Below, piece by piece: positions 1-8,768 of a stretch of DNA of 64,000 nt (the first letter of the stretch is position 1; each line of letters opens with the position of its first letter). The notes under the pieces are model-generated. The model was not told the DNA's origin, ran no database searches, and was given only the letters and a program-made list of their open reading frames with translations. The position numbers were made by a program, and so were the translations under genes. The DNA comes from Sphingomonas psychrotolerans (GTDB taxonomy: Bacteria; Pseudomonadota; Alphaproteobacteria; Sphingomonadales; Sphingomonadaceae), in assembly GCF_002796605.1 (NCBI RefSeq), contig NZ_CP024923.1, positions 3,479,501 to 3,543,500 of the forward strand, read 5' to 3'.

Positions 1-461
1 TAATCGTCGCGCTTGCCCTCGGGATAGACGAGGCCGTAGCCGGCGAAGACCACCGGACCCGAGGCCCGGTAATCGGGCGTCGTGGGAATGCCTTGGTTGA
101 CGAAATCGATGCCGAACTGGAGCGGTATCGCGCTACCGCCGCGAGTCAGCGTCCATTTCGCCTTTTCGGCGGGGCGCCAGGTGGCAAGTCCCACCGGCTG
201 GAGCCAGTTGCCCCCCGCGCCCGGCGCGAGCCCCGTGGCGAGCATCTGCGCGGCGACATATTCGGCGGCGATGTCGTACTCGTGGGTCCCCGCCTCGCGT
301 CCGCGCAGTGTATCCTGGGCGAGGAACTGGACATGCGCCGCGAGCGCCGACTGTTCGGGAGGGAGTTGCTGCGCGTGGGCGGGAGAGGCAAGCGCGAGGA
401 GCGCGGCTGCGACGCGCCCCCCTTTCAGGCAGGAGGGCAAGAAGCGGATGCGCGGCACCAT
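1..461 (-). CDS. M28-family zinc peptidase, third tandem copy (C-terminus beyond window)
   Basis: Reading leftward from an ATG at 461 gives a signal peptide (core VAAALLALASPAHAQ) followed by the same start of mature protein as the two upstream paralogues, including LAQDTLRGREAGTHEYDIAA and an FAGYGL motif. About 153 residues are visible: the export signal and the beginning of the PA-like insert. The zinc-binding part lies outside the window, so activity cannot be judged. The start ATG overlaps the stop of the preceding gene (TGATG), which implies translational coupling. Family knowledge: such proteins are exported aminopeptidases or carboxypeptidases with two zinc ions. The paralogy is clear; the substrate is unknown. 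Confidence 0.85.
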   Translation of the reverse strand, partial: MVPRIRFLPSCLKGGRVAAALLALASPAHAQQLPPEQSALAAHVQFLAQDTLRGREAGTHEYDIAAEYVAAQMLATGLAPGAGGNWLQPVGLATWRPAEKAKWTLTRGGSAIPLQFGIDFVNQGIPTTPDYRASGPVVFAGYGLVYPEGKRDD

Positions 462-2068
462 CACTTCGCACCCGGGCCGTCGTACAGCGTTCCGAAGAAG
501 TCGCCCTTGTTCCACAAGGGGCGCTGGTCGGCGTCGGCGAGTGCGCGGGCGATCGCATAATTGAGCTTCACGAAGCGCACGCCCTGGCCGAAATCGACGA
601 GGCCCACCTCGTCCGAAGGCTGGTGGTAGTGCTTCGCGCCGAATTCCTCGACCGCGGCCTTGCCCGGGCCCGCGGGGCCGGGTTCGAGCGACACCGCGGG
701 GATGCCCGCGCGGACGAAGCTGTAATGGTCCGAACGCACGAAGCTCGCTTGCTCGGGCGCGGGATCGGGGGTGAGCGTCAGCCCCTCGGCCCTGGCCACC
801 GCCGCCACCGTCGCGCCGATGCTGGTGCGGTCGGCGCCATACGCCACCAGATCCTCGAACTTGTAGGTGAGCACCGGCATGTCGAGATTGACGTTGGCGA
901 CGATGCTGCCTTTGGGCACGGTCGGGTTGGCGGCGAAATAGTCCGAGCCGACCAGCCCCTTCTCCTCGGCAGTGACCGCGACGAACAGGATCGAGCGGCG
1001 CGGACGCTTGCCCGAGGCAGTGAACGCCTTCGCCACTTCGAGCATCGACGCGGTGCCGACGGCATTGTCCATCGCGCCGTTATAGATCGTGTCGCCCTTC
1101 GCATCGGGCTTGCCGATTCCGACATGATCGAGATGCGCCGAGATCACGACATACTGGCCCTTGAGTGCGGGATCGCTGCCTTCGAGCAAGCCGACGACGT
1201 TGTTGGCGCCGAGCGTCTCGATCTCGGTATTGGCAATGCCCTGCGCGGTTACGCCGAGCGCGCCGGTGGGGAGCTTCTTGCCTGCTTTGTCCGCGGCGAG
1301 GACATCCGCCCATTTGAGTTTCGCGCCGGCGAACAGTTTCTCGGCGCCGGCCATGCTCAGATAGGCGAAGGCGGGTGCGCGCGGACCTCCGCTGTTCGCC
1401 TTGCCGTCGGGATCGGCCCAGGTCATGCCGGAGCTGTTCCAGTAACCGACGCTCGCTTCGAACGGGAAGACCGCGTGGCGGGTGTTGCCCTCGATCAGGA
1501 TCACGCCGATCGCACCATGCGCGGCGGCGTTGCGCGCCTGTTCGTCGGGCTGGCTCAGATGTGCGCGGACCTCGCTCTGCAGCGCCTGCGGGGCGTCGCG
1601 CAGGATCGCGACGATTTTCCCCTTTACGTCGAGGGCCTTGTAATCGTCGTAGCCGGTGGCGCGATCGGTCACGCCATAGCCCGCGAACACCACCGGCGCC
1701 GACAAGGCGACCTTCGCCTCGCGCGGGTTCGAGCGGGCGACATAGTCCTTGCCCCATTCGAGCGGCGTCGCGGTGGTGCCGCGGGTGAGCGTGAGGGTCC
1801 CGTGATCGGCGCCCTTGAACGACACGAGCGGCACCGGCTGGAGCCATGCGCCGTTGGGACCGCCCGGCTTGAGCCCGGCCGCGAGCATCTGCGCGGCGAC
1901 ATATTGCTCGGCCACCGCGAGTTCATTCGAGCCGGTATCGCGCCCGCGCATCGCGTCCGAGGCGAGAAAGGCGACATGCGCCTTGAGCGCCGCCTCGGCG
2001 GGCGGAAGGCCCTGCGCAATTGCCGGCAGCGGCTCGAGCAGCGAGAATGCGATCAGCAGACTTTTCAT
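461..2068 (-). CDS. secreted M28-family zinc metallopeptidase, second tandem copy
   Basis: Predicted 535 aa exported peptidase. It has a signal peptide (MKSLLIAFSLLEPLPAIAQ), a PA-like insert in the first half, and an M28 catalytic half with SAHLDHVG, GAMDNAVG, AVTAEEKGLVG, NLDMP and SDHYSF...GIP. The His, Asp, Glu and Asp zinc ligands and the catalytic Glu are all present, so it should be active, releasing amino acids from peptides in the periplasm or outside. I chose the ATG at 2068 over an in-frame GTG at 2083 because AGGAG sits seven bases before it and the signal peptide then starts cleanly. It lies 11 bases after the upstream paralogue and is coupled to the downstream one. The product ends KGDFFGTLYDGPGAK, nearly as its paralogue does. 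Confidence 0.9.
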   Translation of the reverse strand: MKSLLIAFSLLEPLPAIAQGLPPAEAALKAHVAFLASDAMRGRDTGSNELAVAEQYVAAQMLAAGLKPGGPNGAWLQPVPLVSFKGADHGTLTLTRGTTATPLEWGKDYVARSNPREAKVALSAPVVFAGYGVTDRATGYDDYKALDVKGKIVAILRDAPQALQSEVRAHLSQPDEQARNAAAHGAIGVILIEGNTRHAVFPFEASVGYWNSSGMTWADPDGKANSGGPRAPAFAYLSMAGAEKLFAGAKLKWADVLAADKAGKKLPTGALGVTAQGIANTEIETLGANNVVGLLEGSDPALKGQYVVISAHLDHVGIGKPDAKGDTIYNGAMDNAVGTASMLEVAKAFTASGKRPRRSILFVAVTAEEKGLVGSDYFAANPTVPKGSIVANVNLDMPVLTYKFEDLVAYGADRTSIGATVAAVARAEGLTLTPDPAPEQASFVRSDHYSFVRAGIPAVSLEPGPAGPGKAAVEEFGAKHYHQPSDEVGLVDFGQGVRFVKLNYAIARALADADQRPLWNKGDFFGTLYDGPGAK

Positions 2069-2079
2069 GTTCGCACTCC

Positions 2080-3762
2080 TCACTTCTCCATCGGCCCGCC
2101 GAACAGCGTTCCGAAGAAGTCACCCTTCTTCCACATCGGCTTCTGGTCGGCATCAGCGATCTCGCGGGCGATGCGATAATTGACGTCGACGAAGCGCGCC
2201 CCCGATTCCCAGTCTATCGCCGGCTGCTGGACGAGATCGTCCGACGGCTGGTGGTAATGGGTGCTCAGGAACGCCTCGGTCGCTGCCTTGCCCGGACCCT
2301 TTTCGCCCGGCCACAGAAACACCGAGGGAATACCCTGCTGGACGAAGCGATAATGGTCCGAGCGGACGAAGAACGCCTCGTCGGGGCGCGGATCGCCGCC
2401 CATCCCGACGCCGATCTGCGCGGCGGCGCGCGCCACCGTCTCGCCGAGAGTCGAATGCGCGGCGCCGAACGGCGTCACGTCCTCGAACTTGTAGGTGAGG
2501 ATCGGCATGTCGAGATTGACGTCGGCGACGAGGTTCGCCTTCGGGACGGTGGGATTGCGCGCAAAATAGTCGGCGCCGACGAGACCCTTTTCCTCGGCGG
2601 TGACTGCGAGGAACAGGATCGAGCGGCGCGGCGGCTTGCCCGATGCCTTGAAGCGGCGCGCTTCCTCGATCAGGGAGGCCACTCCGACGGCATTGTCCAT
2701 TGCGCCGTTATAGATGGTGTCGCCCTTCGCATCGGCCTTGCCGACGCCGACATGGTCGAGATGCGCCGAGAGGACGACGACTTCCTTGCCGATCGCCGGA
2801 TCGCTGCCGGGGAGGATGCCGGCGACATTGTAGCTTGCGATCGCGGTGTTGGCGGTGTTGAGCGTCACCGACAGCGTGGCCGGGAGCTGCACCGCCTTGA
2901 ATTTGGCGTTGTCATCCTGGGCGAGCTTCGCGACGGTCGCCCACTTTACCCCGGAGCCCTCGAACAGCCGCGCGGCCGCGGTGGTGCTCAACATGCCGAG
3001 CCCAGGCGCGGTCGGCGTCGGGATATGGCCGCTGCCATCGGCCTCGGCCCAGGTGACGCGTGGGCGATCATAGGTGCCCGCAAGCGTTTTGAATGGATAA
3101 TTGCCGCGACCGGCACGCGGCGACTCGAGCGTGATATAGCCGATCGCACCCTTTGCGCGCGCAATCTCGGCCTTGGTGGGCACGCTTCCGAAATGGGCGC
3201 GCTCCTCGGCGGGGAATTTGGACGGCGCGCCGCCGAAGAAGGCGACGATCTTGCCCTTTACGTCGACGCCCTTGTAATCGTCGCGGCCCAGCCCGGCGAT
3301 GCCATAGCCGACGAACACCAAGGGGGCGCTTAGCTGGAAGGCGGTCTTGTTTGGATTACCGGCCGGGAGATAGTCCTCGCCGAAGACGAACGCGACCGGC
3401 TCGCCGCCCTTGCGCGTGAACGCCATGCTGCCCTTGTCGGCCGGCTTGTAGCTGATCAAAGGTACCTTCTGGAGATACGATCCGTCGTCGCCGGCGGGGC
3501 GCAGGCCCTGCGCGTAGAATTGCGATGCGACATATTGCGCGGCGATGTCATATTCGGCGCTGCCCGCCTCGCGCCCGCGCATCTGATCCGAGGCGAGGAA
3601 CATGATGTGGCTCTTGAGCGCTGCCTGATCGGCGGGAAGCTCGGCGTTGAGCAGCGCGTTGGTCTGGGCAGGTGAAGGTACAGGTGCCGCGGTCGGGGTC
3701 TGCGCCAGCGCTGGAGCGGCGCCGAGCGCGATCAGGCCGAGCGGCGCAATCAGTCGAAGCAT
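2080..3762 (-). CDS. secreted M28-family zinc metallopeptidase, first tandem copy
   Basis: Predicted 560 aa protein and first gene of the three-peptidase operon. A signal peptide occupies residues 1-20 (ends APALAQ). A PA-like domain lies roughly at 130-310. The M28 domain begins near 320. Expected zinc ligands are visible: H334 (SAHLDHVG), D356 (GAMDNAVG), E391 next to catalytic E390, D418 (NLDMP) and His in HYHQPSD (502-504). Role: exported aminopeptidase-like hydrolase feeding on peptides. It diverges from pepN across about 110 bases, and both products are aminopeptidase-type enzymes. The specificity of each copy cannot be told from sequence. Confidence 0.9.
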   Translation of the reverse strand: MLRLIAPLGLIALGAAPALAQTPTAAPVPSPAQTNALLNAELPADQAALKSHIMFLASDQMRGREAGSAEYDIAAQYVASQFYAQGLRPAGDDGSYLQKVPLISYKPADKGSMAFTRKGGEPVAFVFGEDYLPAGNPNKTAFQLSAPLVFVGYGIAGLGRDDYKGVDVKGKIVAFFGGAPSKFPAEERAHFGSVPTKAEIARAKGAIGYITLESPRAGRGNYPFKTLAGTYDRPRVTWAEADGSGHIPTPTAPGLGMLSTTAAARLFEGSGVKWATVAKLAQDDNAKFKAVQLPATLSVTLNTANTAIASYNVAGILPGSDPAIGKEVVVLSAHLDHVGVGKADAKGDTIYNGAMDNAVGVASLIEEARRFKASGKPPRRSILFLAVTAEEKGLVGADYFARNPTVPKANLVADVNLDMPILTYKFEDVTPFGAAHSTLGETVARAAAQIGVGMGGDPRPDEAFFVRSDHYRFVQQGIPSVFLWPGEKGPGKAATEAFLSTHYHQPSDDLVQQPAIDWESGARFVDVNYRIAREIADADQKPMWKKGDFFGTLFGGPMEK

Positions 3763-3872
3763 AGGGTAATCCTGAGGAAAGTCTGGGATGACTTACCGGT
3801 AGCAGCGCGCAACCGTTAGGCAAGCGGACAGTTTATGGTGGCGGCCCAAGGGGCTGATCCTATATCGCAAGC

Positions 3873-6464
3873 ATGATGGCAGACGCTCAGACCGCAACCC
3901 AGGCGCCCAACGTGACGCGCCGCGAGGATTACAACGAACCCGATTGGCGCGTTCCAGAGATCGCGCTCGACCTCGATCTCGACCCCGCTGCGACTCGGGT
4001 GCGCACGACTTTGTGGGTCGAACGGGGCGGCGTGCATGATCGGCCGCTGCGGCTCGACGGCGACGGGCTGACCGCGCTTTCGGTCAAGGTCGACGGTGCC
4101 GAGACCATGGACTGGCACATGGACGGCCCGAACCTCGTGGTGCCGCTTTCCGGGTCGGCGCACACGATCGAGACCGAGGTCGAGATCGCGCCCGAACGCA
4201 ACACCCAGCTGCAGGGGCTTTATGCCTCGAGCGGCATGCTGTGCACCCAGTGCGAGGCCGAGGGCTTCCGCCGCATCACTTTCTTCCCCGACCGGCCCGA
4301 CGTGCTCAGCCGCTACAAGGTCAAGCTGACTGCCGACAAAACGCGCTTCCCGGTGCTGCTGGCGAACGGCGATCCGATCGCGCAGGGCGAACTCGACGGC
4401 GGCAAGCATTGGGCCGAGTGGCACGATCCGTTTCTCAAGCCGAGCTATCTGTTCGCTTTGGTGGCGGGCGATCTCGTCGCCAATCGCGGCACCTTCACGA
4501 CGATGTCGGGGCGCGAAGTGCAGCTCGGCATCTGGGTACGCGCGCCCGATCTCGCCAAGACCGATCACGCGCTCCACGCGCTCAAGCTTTCGATGGCGTG
4601 GGACGAGAAGGTCTATGGCCGCGAGTACGATCTCGACGTGTTCAACATCGTCGCGGTCGACGATTTCAATTTCGGCGCGATGGAGAACAAGGGGCTGAAC
4701 GTTTTCAACAGCCGCTACATCCTCGCCGATCCCGATACCGCGACCGATTATGATTACGACGCGATCGCCGCGGTGGTCGCGCACGAATATTTCCACAATT
4801 GGTCGGGCAATCGCGTCACGTGCCGCGACTGGTTCCAGCTCAGTCTCAAGGAAGGCTTCACGGTCTTTCGCGATCAGAGCTTTTCGGCCGATCAGGGCAG
4901 CGCCGCGGTCAAGAGGATCGAGGACGTGCGCGGGCTGCGCGCCAGTCAGTTCCCCGAGGATGCGGGTCCGCTCGCGCACCCGGTGCGCCCCGACGAATAT
5001 ATCGAGATCTCTAACTTCTACACCGCGACGATCTACAACAAGGGCGCCGAAGTCATCCGGATGATGGCGACGATCCTCGGTCCCGAGAAATTCCGTGCCG
5101 CGACCGATCTCTATTTCGACCGCTTCGACGGCACCGCCGCGACCTGCGAAGATTTCGTCCAGTGCATGGAGCAGGCCGGCGGAGTCGACCTGACCCAGTT
5201 CCGTCGCTGGTACAGCCAGGCGGGCACGCCGCGCGTCTCGGCGACGCTCGCGCAGGAGGGCGGCCGCGCGCGGCTCAGCCTGCGCCAGCTCGTTCCGCCC
5301 ACCCCGGGCCAGCCGGTCAAGGAGCCGATGGTGCTCCCGCTGAAGCTCAAGCTGTTCGGCGGCTTCACCGGCCGGCCGATGTGCGACGAGCAATTGATTC
5401 TGCTCAAGGAAGACGCACAGGAACTGCTGTTCGAAAACCTGTCCGAGACGCCGGTGCTGTCGATCAACCGCGGCTTCTCGGCGCCGATCGTGGTCGAGAC
5501 CAACCGCACCGCGAAAGACCTCGCTTTCCTGTCGGCGCACGATGACGATCCGTTTGCGCGCTACGAGGCGATGCAGCAGCTGATGCTCGATACGCTGGTG
5601 ACCTCAGTCACCAATGGCGGAACCGATCATGCGGCAGTGATCGAGGCGGTACGCAACACGCTGACCGATTCCGCGCTCGATCGCGCCTTCGTCGCCGAGG
5701 CGGTGCTGTTGCCGTCGGACAGCTTCATCGGCGATCAAATGGCGGTGGTCGAGCCCGAGGCGATCTTCCGCGCGCGCGAGGCGCTGCGCGCGGATCTCGG
5801 CAAGGCGCTCGAAGCCGAATGGCGCGCGGCCTATGAGGGAAGCTTGGCCAACCGCTTCGAATATTCTCCCTCGGCAAAGGGCGCGCGGCGGCTCAAGACG
5901 GTATCGCTCGGCTATATCGCCGCGAGCGGAGCGGCCGATGCCGATCAGCTGGCGTTCGACCAGTTCTCGCTGGCCGACAACATGACCGATCGGCAAGGTG
6001 GGCTGACCACGCTGGTCAACGGCGCGTCGCCGCTGCGTGAGGAGGCGCTGGAGGCGTTCTACCAGCGCTATCAGGGTAACGGCCTGGTGCTCGACAAATG
6101 GTTCCAGGCGCAGGCGCTGTCGACCCGCGAAGATACCGCCGAGATGGTCGAGCGGCTGGTTGCGCATCGGGACTTCACGCTCTCGAACCCCAATCGTGCC
6201 AGGTCGCTGATCGGCGCATTCAGCGTCAACCAGCGCGCTTTTCACGACGTGTCGGGCCGCGGCTACCGCTTCGTCGCGGATCAGCTGATCGCGCTCGACA
6301 AGCTCAACCCGCAGACTGCCGCCAAGCTGATCCCCCCGCTCGGCCGCTGGAAGCGATTCGACGAGGCGCGCGCCGCCAAGATGCGCGCCGAACTCGAGCG
6401 AATCGTCGCGACGCCGGGGCTGAGCAAGGACATGTTCGAGCAGGCGTCGAAGTCGCTGGACTGA
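3873..6464 (+). CDS. pepN: aminopeptidase N (M1 family)
   Basis: Predicted 863 aa, the usual size of the bacterial PepN type. The exopeptidase motif GAMEN is at 268-272, and the zinc site is H304-E-Y-F-H308 with the third ligand E327 eighteen residues on (LKEGF). The catalytic domain is followed by a beta domain and a long helical C-terminal region. There is no signal peptide, so it is cytoplasmic. It removes N-terminal residues from peptides, typically as the main general aminopeptidase. Two ATGs are adjacent (3873, 3876), and the first is given. It is transcribed away from three exported M28 peptidases. A short 83-base gap precedes the repair gene downstream. Confidence 0.96.
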   Translation: MMADAQTATQAPNVTRREDYNEPDWRVPEIALDLDLDPAATRVRTTLWVERGGVHDRPLRLDGDGLTALSVKVDGAETMDWHMDGPNLVVPLSGSAHTIETEVEIAPERNTQLQGLYASSGMLCTQCEAEGFRRITFFPDRPDVLSRYKVKLTADKTRFPVLLANGDPIAQGELDGGKHWAEWHDPFLKPSYLFALVAGDLVANRGTFTTMSGREVQLGIWVRAPDLAKTDHALHALKLSMAWDEKVYGREYDLDVFNIVAVDDFNFGAMENKGLNVFNSRYILADPDTATDYDYDAIAAVVAHEYFHNWSGNRVTCRDWFQLSLKEGFTVFRDQSFSADQGSAAVKRIEDVRGLRASQFPEDAGPLAHPVRPDEYIEISNFYTATIYNKGAEVIRMMATILGPEKFRAATDLYFDRFDGTAATCEDFVQCMEQAGGVDLTQFRRWYSQAGTPRVSATLAQEGGRARLSLRQLVPPTPGQPVKEPMVLPLKLKLFGGFTGRPMCDEQLILLKEDAQELLFENLSETPVLSINRGFSAPIVVETNRTAKDLAFLSAHDDDPFARYEAMQQLMLDTLVTSVTNGGTDHAAVIEAVRNTLTDSALDRAFVAEAVLLPSDSFIGDQMAVVEPEAIFRAREALRADLGKALEAEWRAAYEGSLANRFEYSPSAKGARRLKTVSLGYIAASGAADADQLAFDQFSLADNMTDRQGGLTTLVNGASPLREEALEAFYQRYQGNGLVLDKWFQAQALSTREDTAEMVERLVAHRDFTLSNPNRARSLIGAFSVNQRAFHDVSGRGYRFVADQLIALDKLNPQTAAKLIPPLGRWKRFDEARAAKMRAELERIVATPGLSKDMFEQASKSLD

Positions 6465-6547
6465 CCGGCTTTGACGCGTGGTTCCGGGAAGCGCCGCGGT
6501 GCGCGCCGCGGCAGGATGGCATGCCCATTCCGGAACGGAGAACCCGC

Positions 6548-7033
6548 ATGACCCATGTTCGCAAGGCAATTCCGTCGCCGATCGGCGTGCTGACTCTCGT
6601 GGCGCGCGACGATCGCTTGACGGCCATCCTCTGGGAGAATGACGATCCCGGGCGTGTGCGGTTGGGCGCGATGATCGACGACCCCGATCATCCGATCCTG
6701 TGCGAGACCGAACGCCAGCTCGCACTCTATTTCGCGGGCAAGCTCGATGCGTTCACCGTGCCGCTCGATTTCAGCGGCACTGCGTTCCAGAAAAGTGTCT
6801 GGAAAGCGTTGCTGGCGATTCCGTTTGGGGAGACGCGCTCTTATGGCGAGATCGCGCGGCAACTCGGGCGGCCCGGCGCAGCGCGGGCGGTGGGCGCTGC
6901 GAACGGACGCAACCCGATCTCGATCATCGCGCCCTGTCACCGGGTGATCGGCGCGAGCGGCAAGCTCACCGGATTCGCCGGCGGGCTCGAGGCGAAACGA
7001 TATCTGCTCGGGCTGGAAAGCCGGGCGGCCTAG
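6548..7033 (+). CDS. ogt: methylated-DNA--[protein]-cysteine S-methyltransferase
   Basis: Predicted 161 aa, a single-domain Ogt-type protein without the Ada regulatory domain. The active-site motif PCHRVIG places the acceptor cysteine at residue 130. Upstream is the winged-helix segment FQKSVWKALLAIPFGETRSY typical of the DNA-binding half. It transfers alkyl groups from O6-alkylguanine to itself in one irreversible turnover. The ATG at 6548 is chosen because GGAG lies just upstream and the N-terminus then matches family starts; the reading frame is open further upstream inside pepN. It is probably co-transcribed with pepN. Confidence 0.94.
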   Translation: MTHVRKAIPSPIGVLTLVARDDRLTAILWENDDPGRVRLGAMIDDPDHPILCETERQLALYFAGKLDAFTVPLDFSGTAFQKSVWKALLAIPFGETRSYGEIARQLGRPGAARAVGAANGRNPISIIAPCHRVIGASGKLTGFAGGLEAKRYLLGLESRAA

Positions 7034-7217
7034 CCGGCATCGCGTCGCGGCGACATGGCTGGATGGCCCTTCATCGCAAAGTCGGTGCGCGAAGTCCGGC
7101 GGCGGGTGACAGCCTGTGCCGCCTTCGGTAAGCGACGACCAGGTCGGTCGCAAACAAGGCGAAATCCATGCACTCGTCGCGGACTTTGGCATCCGAGAAG
7201 CGGGGCGGGCGCAACTG

Positions 7218-8768
7218 ATGGCGCGCGAAAGCGCCGTTGCGCCGACGCGCACGCTGCGGCTGCCGTCGCTCGCCACCGCCTTGGCCGCGCTTCCTCCCTG
7301 GCTGGTGCTGCTTGCGGCCGCGATCGCGGTGCGTGCGGTCGCCTTCGGCAACCCGGTGGTGCATGTCGACGAGGAGTTCTATTTCCTCACGGCGCAGCGG
7401 ATGCTCGAAGGCGCGCTGCCTTATGTCGACATCTGGGACCGCAAGCCGATCGGGCTGTTCCTGATCTATCTGCCGGCAGCCGGGTTCGGACCTTGGGTCG
7501 GGCTCTGGGTCTATCAATTGATGGCGCTGGCGAGCGTGGTGCTCACCGCGTTGCTGATCCTGCGGCTCGCCGAGCGCGGCGGCTGGGGCGAGGGCGGGCT
7601 CGTCGCGGCATTGCTCTATCTCTTCATGCTCGGCTTCGGCGACGGGCAGAGCGGGCAGGCGCCGATATTCTACAATCTGCTAACCGCCTCGGCGATGGTG
7701 CTCGCCCTGCCCTGTGCCGCGTCGGCGGCGTCCGGCCGACTGCGCAGGGCCCGGGCGATCGGCGCGATGGCGCTGATCGGCGTTGCGCTGCAGGTCAAAT
7801 ATTCGGTGCTGTTCGAGGGGATGTTCCTCGGGCTGTGGCTGCTCTGGCGCGAGCATCGGCTGGGCCGCGCGCCGTGGCGGATCGGGGTGTTCGGCGTCGA
7901 ACTGGTCGTGGCGGCGATGGTACCGACGTTCCTCGCCTGGGGCGTCTATGCCGTGTTCGGCCATGGCTATGCGTGGTTCTATGCCAATCTGGGTTCGATC
8001 CTCGATCGCAACAGCGATCCGCCGCTGGTGCTGCTCGGCGCGTTCCTGAAGGTCGCGCTGATCCTCGCACCCTTGCTGATCGTCGGCGGGCTTTCGCGCC
8101 ATGTTCCGGTCAAGGACGAAAGCGAGCGCCCGATACGTGCGCTCTATTTCGGCTGGCTGATCGCCTCGGTGTTCGGGCTGATCGTGTTCGGCACCTGGTT
8201 CAACCATTATGCGCTGCCGGTGATGTTGCCGGCGTGCCTGTGCTGCGCGGGGTTTCTCGGCCGCAATCCAACCGGGCGGCGCCTCGTCACGCCGCTGCTG
8301 CTGCTCGCGGCGGGGCTGGGCGGTGAGTACACCGTGTGGAGCGCAAAATGGCACCGCGGCGACGCGCGGCAGCTCGAGACCTTGGCCGAGGCGATCGGCC
8401 GAGGGCCCGGCTGCCTATACGTCTATTCGGGCAATTCGAGCCTCTATTCACACACCGGGCGCTGTGCGCTGAGCCCGTGGGTCTATCCCAGCCATCTGTC
8501 GCGCGAGCGCGAGAATGGCGCGATCGGAGTCGATCAGCTTGCCGAGATCGGCCGGATCTTCGCGCGGCGGCCCGAGATCGTCGTGATGGGGCCGGCATTT
8601 TCCGGCGAACGCGCGGAATCGCGCCGGCTGGTGATCGATCGGTTGAAGGCGGGGAATTACACGCTGCGCGGGCACTACCCGCTCGGCAAGACGCTCCTCG
8701 AAATCTATGCCGCGCCGGGCAGCACCGCAGGCGTCGCGCCGCGCCGCGCGGCCAGAAGTCCTTCATAA
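7218..8768 (+). CDS. polytopic membrane glycosyltransferase (PMT/ArnT-like)
   Basis: Predicted 516 aa integral membrane protein with about ten hydrophobic segments. The first periplasmic loop holds an acidic motif, VDEEFYFLTAQRMLEGALPY, followed by DIWDRKPIGLF. This acidic-then-DRKP arrangement is seen in the PMT_2/GT-C superfamily that uses polyprenyl-phosphate sugars. It likely transfers a sugar to a lipid or glycan at the periplasmic face. I prefer the ATG at 7218; an in-frame GTG at 7116 would add 34 residues without membrane character. Its 3' end runs 64 bases into the convergent glycosyltransferase gene. The acceptor and sugar are unknown. Confidence 0.8.
   Translation: MARESAVAPTRTLRLPSLATALAALPPWLVLLAAAIAVRAVAFGNPVVHVDEEFYFLTAQRMLEGALPYVDIWDRKPIGLFLIYLPAAGFGPWVGLWVYQLMALASVVLTALLILRLAERGGWGEGGLVAALLYLFMLGFGDGQSGQAPIFYNLLTASAMVLALPCAASAASGRLRRARAIGAMALIGVALQVKYSVLFEGMFLGLWLLWREHRLGRAPWRIGVFGVELVVAAMVPTFLAWGVYAVFGHGYAWFYANLGSILDRNSDPPLVLLGAFLKVALILAPLLIVGGLSRHVPVKDESERPIRALYFGWLIASVFGLIVFGTWFNHYALPVMLPACLCCAGFLGRNPTGRRLVTPLLLLAAGLGGEYTVWSAKWHRGDARQLETLAEAIGRGPGCLYVYSGNSSLYSHTGRCALSPWVYPSHLSRERENGAIGVDQLAEIGRIFARRPEIVVMGPAFSGERAESRRLVIDRLKAGNYTLRGHYPLGKTLLEIYAAPGSTAGVAPRRAARSPS

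Noticed and set aside
308..3333. Long plus-strand open frames opposite the M28 peptidase genes
   Set aside because: They are rich in Arg, Gly, His and Asp with no family pattern, and the minus strand has complete peptidases with all active-site motifs.
3816..5540. Minus-strand frame of 574 codons opposite pepN
   Set aside because: Composition is that of antisense GC-rich DNA; pepN on the plus strand carries GAMEN and HEXXH motifs over the same stretch.
6484..6520. CCGCGG-rich segment after pepN as a terminator
   Set aside because: The repeated units are self-palindromic and short, there is no T-run, and the next gene is likely co-transcribed.
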